Source: JAIBJN01 sp035461525 (GTDB lineage Bacteria; Actinomycetota; Thermoleophilia; Gaiellales; Gaiellaceae). From it: a DNA stretch of 64,000 nucleotides. The stretch's first letter is position 1; every line of letters begins with the position of its first letter. Position numbers and translations under genes: made by a program. Location of the stretch: assembly GCA_035461525.1 (NCBI GenBank), contig DATHVD010000050.1, positions 1 through 64,000 of the forward strand, written 5' to 3'. Positions 59,911-64,000 of the stretch are shown piece after piece. Under the pieces are notes generated by a model. That model did no database searches. It was not told the DNA's origin and saw only the letters and a list, made by a program, of their open reading frames with translations.

Positions 59911-60942
59911 CTACGCGATCCGCTCGACGCGCTCGTCGTCGTCGATCTCCATGTCCGCCATCTCGGGCATGGTGCGGAGCATGGCGAAGGTGAACCCCTC
60001 GCGCGCGAGGAAGACGAGGCCCAGGCCGAGGCCGACGGAGGCCTCGATCGCCTGGAGGCCGATGCCGAAGAGGATCCCGTAGCCGTAGCCGACCCCGAAG
60101 GGCAGGAGGGCCAAGGCGACGGCCGCCTGCACGAGCCCGACGTTCCCCGGCCAGACCGGCAGGATCATGACGAGGTTCATGATCACGAGGACGACGGCGG
60201 CCGCCGGAATGGACGCGTCGATCCCGAAGGCGAGGAGGGTCGCGTAGACGGCGAACAGCTGCGCCATCCAGCCGACGACCTGGAAGAGCAGGGCCCGGAG
60301 CGCGGGGAGCGGGCGGCGCAGGACGGTGAGGCCCATCCGGCCCATGTGGAGGATCCGCCGCACGGCTCCGTACTCCTCTCCGACGGGTTGAGGGTCGCGG
60401 CGGGCGAGGACGAGGGCGGCCAGCAGGAGGCCGAGGCCGACGCCGACGACGATGCCGAGCACGGGCATCGCCCAGCCCGGGATCGGCGCCACGTAGAGGG
60501 TGAAGAGGACGAGCGCGACCGCGACGACGACGTCGAACATGCGGTGCGCGAACACCGTCCCCATGACGATGGCCCACGTCCCGGCTCGGCGGCGCACATG
60601 TCGGAGGATCACGGCGACGCGCGCGAGCTCCCCCACGCGGCCGGGGAGCGCCGCGTTGGCGAGGAGGCCGATGCAGAACGCCGAGAACACGGAGCGCCGC
60701 CTCGGCCACGGCGGGGGAAGCGCCTCCTTGAGGACGATCCGCCATGCCTGCGCGCGGACGATCACCGAGAAGAGGTTGACGAGGACGGCGACGGCGACCC
60801 ACTCCCACTCGACGGCGCGGAAGGCGCGCTCGAGGATCCCGAGGTCGGGCCCGCGCCAGATTGCGAGCGCGACGAGCGCGACCGAGGGGACGAGGACGAG
60901 CGCCGACCGGCCCGCGCGGGTACGGGGCAGGCGCGGCCGCAT
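59911..60942 (-). CDS. UPF0104/lysylphosphatidylglycerol-synthase-TM-like protein
   Basis: 343 aa, about eight membrane helices, second relative of the protein at 42006. GLLANAALPGRVGELARVAVI and VILPVWPGNVGLVQAAVALALLP are the family signature segments. It overlaps the glycosyltransferase stop in TGATG. The pair suggests transfer of a glycolipid or phosphoinositide across the membrane. Confidence 0.87.
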   Translation of the reverse strand: MRPRLPRTRAGRSALVLVPSVALVALAIWRGPDLGILERAFRAVEWEWVAVAVLVNLFSVIVRAQAWRIVLKEALPPPWPRRRSVFSAFCIGLLANAALPGRVGELARVAVILRHVRRRAGTWAIVMGTVFAHRMFDVVVAVALVLFTLYVAPIPGWAMPVLGIVVGVGLGLLLAALVLARRDPQPVGEEYGAVRRILHMGRMGLTVLRRPLPALRALLFQVVGWMAQLFAVYATLLAFGIDASIPAAAVVLVIMNLVMILPVWPGNVGLVQAAVALALLPFGVGYGYGILFGIGLQAIEASVGLGLGLVFLAREGFTFAMLRTMPEMADMEIDDDERVERIA

Positions 60943-62087
60943 CAGGCCGCGACCCGAGCCGCCTCGCCGCCGGAGACGAGCTCTTCGTAGATCCCGAGGA
61001 GACGGGCGGCGATCCGGTCCCAGGAGTAGGGCTCCGCCGCCTTGCGGGCGGCGGCTCCCAGGCGGCGGCGGCGCTCCTCGTCCCCGAGCAGCTCGAGCAG
61101 GGCGCCTGCGAGCGCGTCCGGATCGCCCGGGGGGACGAGGATCCCGGTCTCGGGGCCCGCGACCTGCGCGTAGCCTTCGATGTCCGACGCGACGACGGGG
61201 GTCGCGGAGGCGAACGCGCGCGTGAGCACCATGCCGAAGCTCTCGCCCCCGAGCGAGGGCGCGACGAGCAGGCTCGCGGCGTCGAGCTCGGCCGTCAGCT
61301 TCTCCTCGTGCACCGCGCCGAGGAGGTCGACGCCGTCAAGTGAGAAACTCGAGCGGCGGGCGAGCCAGCGGACGGAGAGCGGGTCGGCGCCGATGAGGCG
61401 GAGACGGGCGCCGGTGCGGCTGTGGATCCGCGGCCAGGCGCGGAGGAGCACGGGCAGGCCCTTGCGCGGCTCGTTGCGCCCGATGAAGACGACGTTGCCG
61501 TTGCGCCCGCCGGGATCGAACGCCGCCGGCAGCTCGATGCCGTTGGGGACGATCTCGAAGGGGCCGCCGACGTGGGGCTCCGCGGCGCGGCGCGCGAACT
61601 CCGAGACGGCGATGCGCCGGTCGATCCGCCCGGCGGCAGGGCCCCAGAGGGCGCGCCCGATCGGATACCAGCCGAGCCGCTCGCCGGCGGAGTGGCAGGT
61701 GGCGACGACCGGGCAGGGCGCCGACACGAGCGCGAAGACGGAGAGGATCGGCGCGAAGGGCTCGTGCACGTGAACGACGTCGAACTGCTGCTCCTCCCAG
61801 ATCCGGCGCACGTGCAGCATGGCCCGCGGGCTGAGGATGATGTTCGGCAGGGAGGCGTTGGCCGGCACGATCACCGAGCGGCCCACGGGCAGCACGTAGT
61901 CGGGGGGCCGGTCGTGACGGCCCTGCTTCGGGTGGAGGAGCCACGTGAGCCGGCCCGGCGGGTCGTGGCCCATGATGATCCTCGCGTCGACACCGAGCCG
62001 CCGTAGCGCCCGGGCTTGGTGGTCGGCGTGCTCCTGGACGCCGCCCCAGAACGACCAGGAGTACGGCACGACGATACCGACCTTCAT
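60942..62087 (-). CDS. GT4 glycosyltransferase, PimA-like
   Basis: 381-aa GT-B glycosyltransferase of family GT4: VPYSWSFWGGVQEHADHQARAL at the N-terminus, HEPFAPILS, FIGRNEPRKGLP, and the E-x7-E-type site GGESFGMVLTRAFASATPV. Closest in character to phosphatidylinositol mannosyltransferase PimA, but acceptor and donor are not proven. TAGGGT 6 nt before the ATG. Confidence 0.88.
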   Translation of the reverse strand: MKVGIVVPYSWSFWGGVQEHADHQARALRRLGVDARIIMGHDPPGRLTWLLHPKQGRHDRPPDYVLPVGRSVIVPANASLPNIILSPRAMLHVRRIWEEQQFDVVHVHEPFAPILSVFALVSAPCPVVATCHSAGERLGWYPIGRALWGPAAGRIDRRIAVSEFARRAAEPHVGGPFEIVPNGIELPAAFDPGGRNGNVVFIGRNEPRKGLPVLLRAWPRIHSRTGARLRLIGADPLSVRWLARRSSFSLDGVDLLGAVHEEKLTAELDAASLLVAPSLGGESFGMVLTRAFASATPVVASDIEGYAQVAGPETGILVPPGDPDALAGALLELLGDEERRRRLGAAARKAAEPYSWDRIAARLLGIYEELVSGGEAARVAA

Positions 62088-62126
62088 GGCGCAACCCTAC
62101 CCGCCCGCGGCGTCTACACTCGCGGC

Positions 62127-63326
62127 GTGATCAAGCGGGCGAAGCGGCTCGAACCGATCCGCGGCTTCGGCATCGACCGGGTCGCGGCGGCCGCCGATCG
62201 CCCCGTGCAGGCGAGCGCCCGCTGGCCCGTCCTGCGCCTGGAGAACCTCGACACGGACCTGCCCCTCCCGCCCGAGGCCGTGCCCGTAACGGCCGAGAGC
62301 CTCACGACCCCGGAGGCGAACAGCTGGCTCCCCTTCACCGGCGACCACGACCTGCGCGCGGCGATCTCCGACTTCCTGACGGAGCGCTACGGCCGGCGCT
62401 ACGACCCCAAGCGGGAGATCGTGATCACGTGCGGCGGCATGGAGGGCCTCCTGAACGCCCTCCTCGTCACGGTCGACCCCGGTGACGAGATCATCGTCAC
62501 GGACCCGACCTACGCGGGCATCGTCAACCGGATCCACCTGGCCGGAGGGACGCCGGCGCTCGTCCCGTTCCGCGCGGACGCCGGCGAGTGGCGCCTCGAT
62601 CGGGACGCACTCGCGTCGGCGGCCGGCGGCGGGCGCGCCGCGGGGATGCTGCTCATGAGCCCGTCGATGCCCTCCGGCGGCACCTTCGACGAGGACGACT
62701 GGCGCACGGTCTGCGACCTCTGTCTCGAGCACGACCTCTTCCTGATCTACGACTCGGCGATGGAGCGCCTGCTCTTCGACGGCCGGCCGCTCCTCCACCC
62801 GCTCCGCCACGAGGGCATGGCCGAGCGGACGATCGTCGTCGGGTCGATCTCGAAGGAGCACCGGATGATCGGCTGGCGCGTCGGCTGGGTGGCCGGGCCC
62901 GCGGAGACGGTCGAGGATGCGGGCTGGGCGCACGTCTACAACACGACGATGCCGGTCGCGCTCTCGCGCCGTGCCGGGGCCGCGGTCCTCCGCGGCGACC
63001 AGGGGCACGTCGCCGGCTGCGTCGCCGAGCTCGAGCGCCGGCGCGACGCGATCCTCGCGGGGCTGCCGGACTGGCCGTTCGTCTCGCCCGGAGGCGGCTG
63101 GTCCCTCCTCCTCGACACGGCCACGCTCGGGATCCCCGCCCCGGAGGCCTCCCGCCTCCTCCTCGAGGAGAGCGCGATCGCGGCCACCGCGATGGTCGGC
63201 TGGGGCGGCCCGGTGGCCGAGCGCCACGTCCGCTTCGTCTTCAGCGCCGAGCCGCTGGAGCGGCTGGAGACCATTCCCGAGCGCGTCGCCGACGGCTCCC
63301 TGGCGCGGGCCGTGACCGAGCGGTGA
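62127..63326 (+). CDS. class I/II PLP-dependent aminotransferase
   Basis: 399 aa. WLPFTGDHDLRAAISDFL, ITCGGMEGLLNALL, DPTYAGI, PSMPSGG, YDSAMERLLF and the PLP Lys in GSISKEHRMIGWRVGW. GTG with TACACT 6 nt upstream. Its stop overlaps the deaminase start (GTGA). Amino-acid specificity not assignable. Confidence 0.9.
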   Translation: MIKRAKRLEPIRGFGIDRVAAAADRPVQASARWPVLRLENLDTDLPLPPEAVPVTAESLTTPEANSWLPFTGDHDLRAAISDFLTERYGRRYDPKREIVITCGGMEGLLNALLVTVDPGDEIIVTDPTYAGIVNRIHLAGGTPALVPFRADAGEWRLDRDALASAAGGGRAAGMLLMSPSMPSGGTFDEDDWRTVCDLCLEHDLFLIYDSAMERLLFDGRPLLHPLRHEGMAERTIVVGSISKEHRMIGWRVGWVAGPAETVEDAGWAHVYNTTMPVALSRRAGAAVLRGDQGHVAGCVAELERRRDAILAGLPDWPFVSPGGGWSLLLDTATLGIPAPEASRLLLEESAIAATAMVGWGGPVAERHVRFVFSAEPLERLETIPERVADGSLARAVTER

Positions 63327-64000
63327 CGGAGGCCCTCGGCCACGTCCAACGCATCGCCCGGCAGGGTCTCGCCGAGCTGCACACGCACCTCGGCGGCTCG
63401 GTCGACCCGGCGGTCATGTGGACCCTCTCGCACGAGCAGGGCATCACCCTGCCGGTCAAGGACTACTGGGACTTCGTCGACCTCGTCACCGTCGACCCGC
63501 GCGGGGTCGAGGGCCTCCCCGAGCTGGACGGGATCTACAGGTGGACCGAGCTGATCCAGTCGAGCCCGCTCGCCGTCGAGCGCTCGGTGCACGGTGCGAT
63601 CGGCGGGGCCTACCGCACGCAGAACATCACGACGCTCGAGCTGCGCTTCAACCCCATGAAGCGAAATCGCGGCGGCGAGCGCGACCTCGACCACATCATC
63701 ATGGCCGCGACCCGCGGCCTCGACCGTGCGCGGCTCGAGTACCCGAAGGTGCGCGCCGGCCTCATCCTGATGATGGACCGGACGTTCACGTTCGGCCAGA
63801 ACGAGGTCATCGTCGAGAAGGCGATCCGCTACTCGGACCGCGGCATCGTCGGCGTCGACATCGCAGGGCCACGGCCGGACGGCGGCCGCTACGCCTACCG
63901 CGACCTGGCGCCGCTCGTCGAGACCGCTCGCGCCGCAGGGCTGGGAGTCACCATCCACGTCGGCGAGGAGGGCCGGCACGGGATCGAGGAGATCGGCGAG
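63323..64000 (+). CDS. adenosine deaminase family protein (3' end outside window)
   Basis: Visible 226 codons. ELHTHLGGSV supplies the two metal His; IHVGEEG supplies a further His and the catalytic Glu. The remaining ligand region lies past the edge. It would deaminate adenosine or a related purine. Overlaps the aminotransferase gene by GTGA. Confidence 0.85.
   Translation, partial: MTEALGHVQRIARQGLAELHTHLGGSVDPAVMWTLSHEQGITLPVKDYWDFVDLVTVDPRGVEGLPELDGIYRWTELIQSSPLAVERSVHGAIGGAYRTQNITTLELRFNPMKRNRGGERDLDHIIMAATRGLDRARLEYPKVRAGLILMMDRTFTFGQNEVIVEKAIRYSDRGIVGVDIAGPRPDGGRYAYRDLAPLVETARAAGLGVTIHVGEEGRHGIEEIGE

Overview
This is about 64 kb of very GC-rich bacterial chromosome, densely packed with housekeeping and catabolic genes. 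I saw no rRNA, tRNA, CRISPR array, transposase, integrase or phage gene. The gene set fits a deep-branching actinobacterium, and I infer class Thermoleophilia (Gaiellales-like). Supporting features are strong G/C at third codon positions, frequent GTG starts, many 4-nt GTGA overlaps inside operons, a DnaQ-type exonuclease/GIY-YIG fusion, a PimA-like glycosyltransferase, a short 90-aa HU and many apparently leaderless genes. The class assignment is inference; no rRNA is present to test it.

Layout, left half. 1-2.4 kb: secreted M14 zinc carboxypeptidase, cut by the window edge. 2.6-7.5 kb: FadR-like regulator, then rplM-rpsI-glmM-glmS read leftward from a short leader with an attenuator-like hairpin. 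7.7-12.5 kb: two MFS transporters around a uracil-DNA glycosylase, acylphosphatase, a secreted protein and two tandem membrane-protein paralogues, one frameshifted. 12.5-19.9 kb: purine genes guaB-guaA with a 49-aa zinc ribbon, a PfkB sugar kinase, D,D-carboxypeptidase, a LysM protein and pyrF. 20-25 kb: exonuclease/GIY-YIG fusion, a decayed gene, HU, pyrE with a small membrane protein and a roadblock protein, and a YihY/BrkB membrane protein. 25-28.6 kb: cNMP-binding protein, rdgB, mgtC-like gene, rph, murI.

Layout, right half. 28.6-32 kb: pabB-pabC, an acetyltransferase-like gene and a glutamine amidotransferase. 32-39.3 kb: a long leftward series that starts with tyrosine catabolism (hppD, cspA, FAH-family hydrolase, hmgA) and continues through a HAD phosphatase, a small membrane protein, AlkA-like glycosylase, an unknown protein, an alpha/beta hydrolase and a rhodanese. 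39-44.7 kb: EamA exporter, FabL-like reductase, HdeD-like and UPF0104 membrane proteins, a truncated epimerase, queuosine-precursor transporter and proline dehydrogenase. 44.7-50.7 kb: acetyl-CoA synthetase, GNAT, LysE exporter, ferritin and small unknowns. 50.7-56.4 kb: MenG-like methyltransferase, membrane protein, class A beta-lactamase-fold protein, coiled-coil protein and xseA-xseB. 56.4-64 kb: orphan DNA methyltransferase, second cNMP-binding protein, hydrolase, glycerate kinase, UPF0104 protein, GT4 glycosyltransferase, aminotransferase and an adenosine deaminase cut by the edge.

Three signals run through the window. (1) About twenty genes have a TANNNT hexamer 6-10 nt before the start codon and no Shine-Dalgarno, as expected for leaderless mRNAs. 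(2) An intergenic repeat of about 75-90 bp occurs four times (11.6, 27.7, 37.0 and 48.0 kb), with a degenerate half-copy at 7.6 kb. It combines a TANGCT hexamer, GGGTGGTGG and usually a GC-perfect hairpin; I do not recognise the family. (3) Several genes inside operons keep conserved N-termini but have only CTG, ATA or GTC where the start codon should be. The repeat family and the unusual starts are the best candidates for something undescribed.
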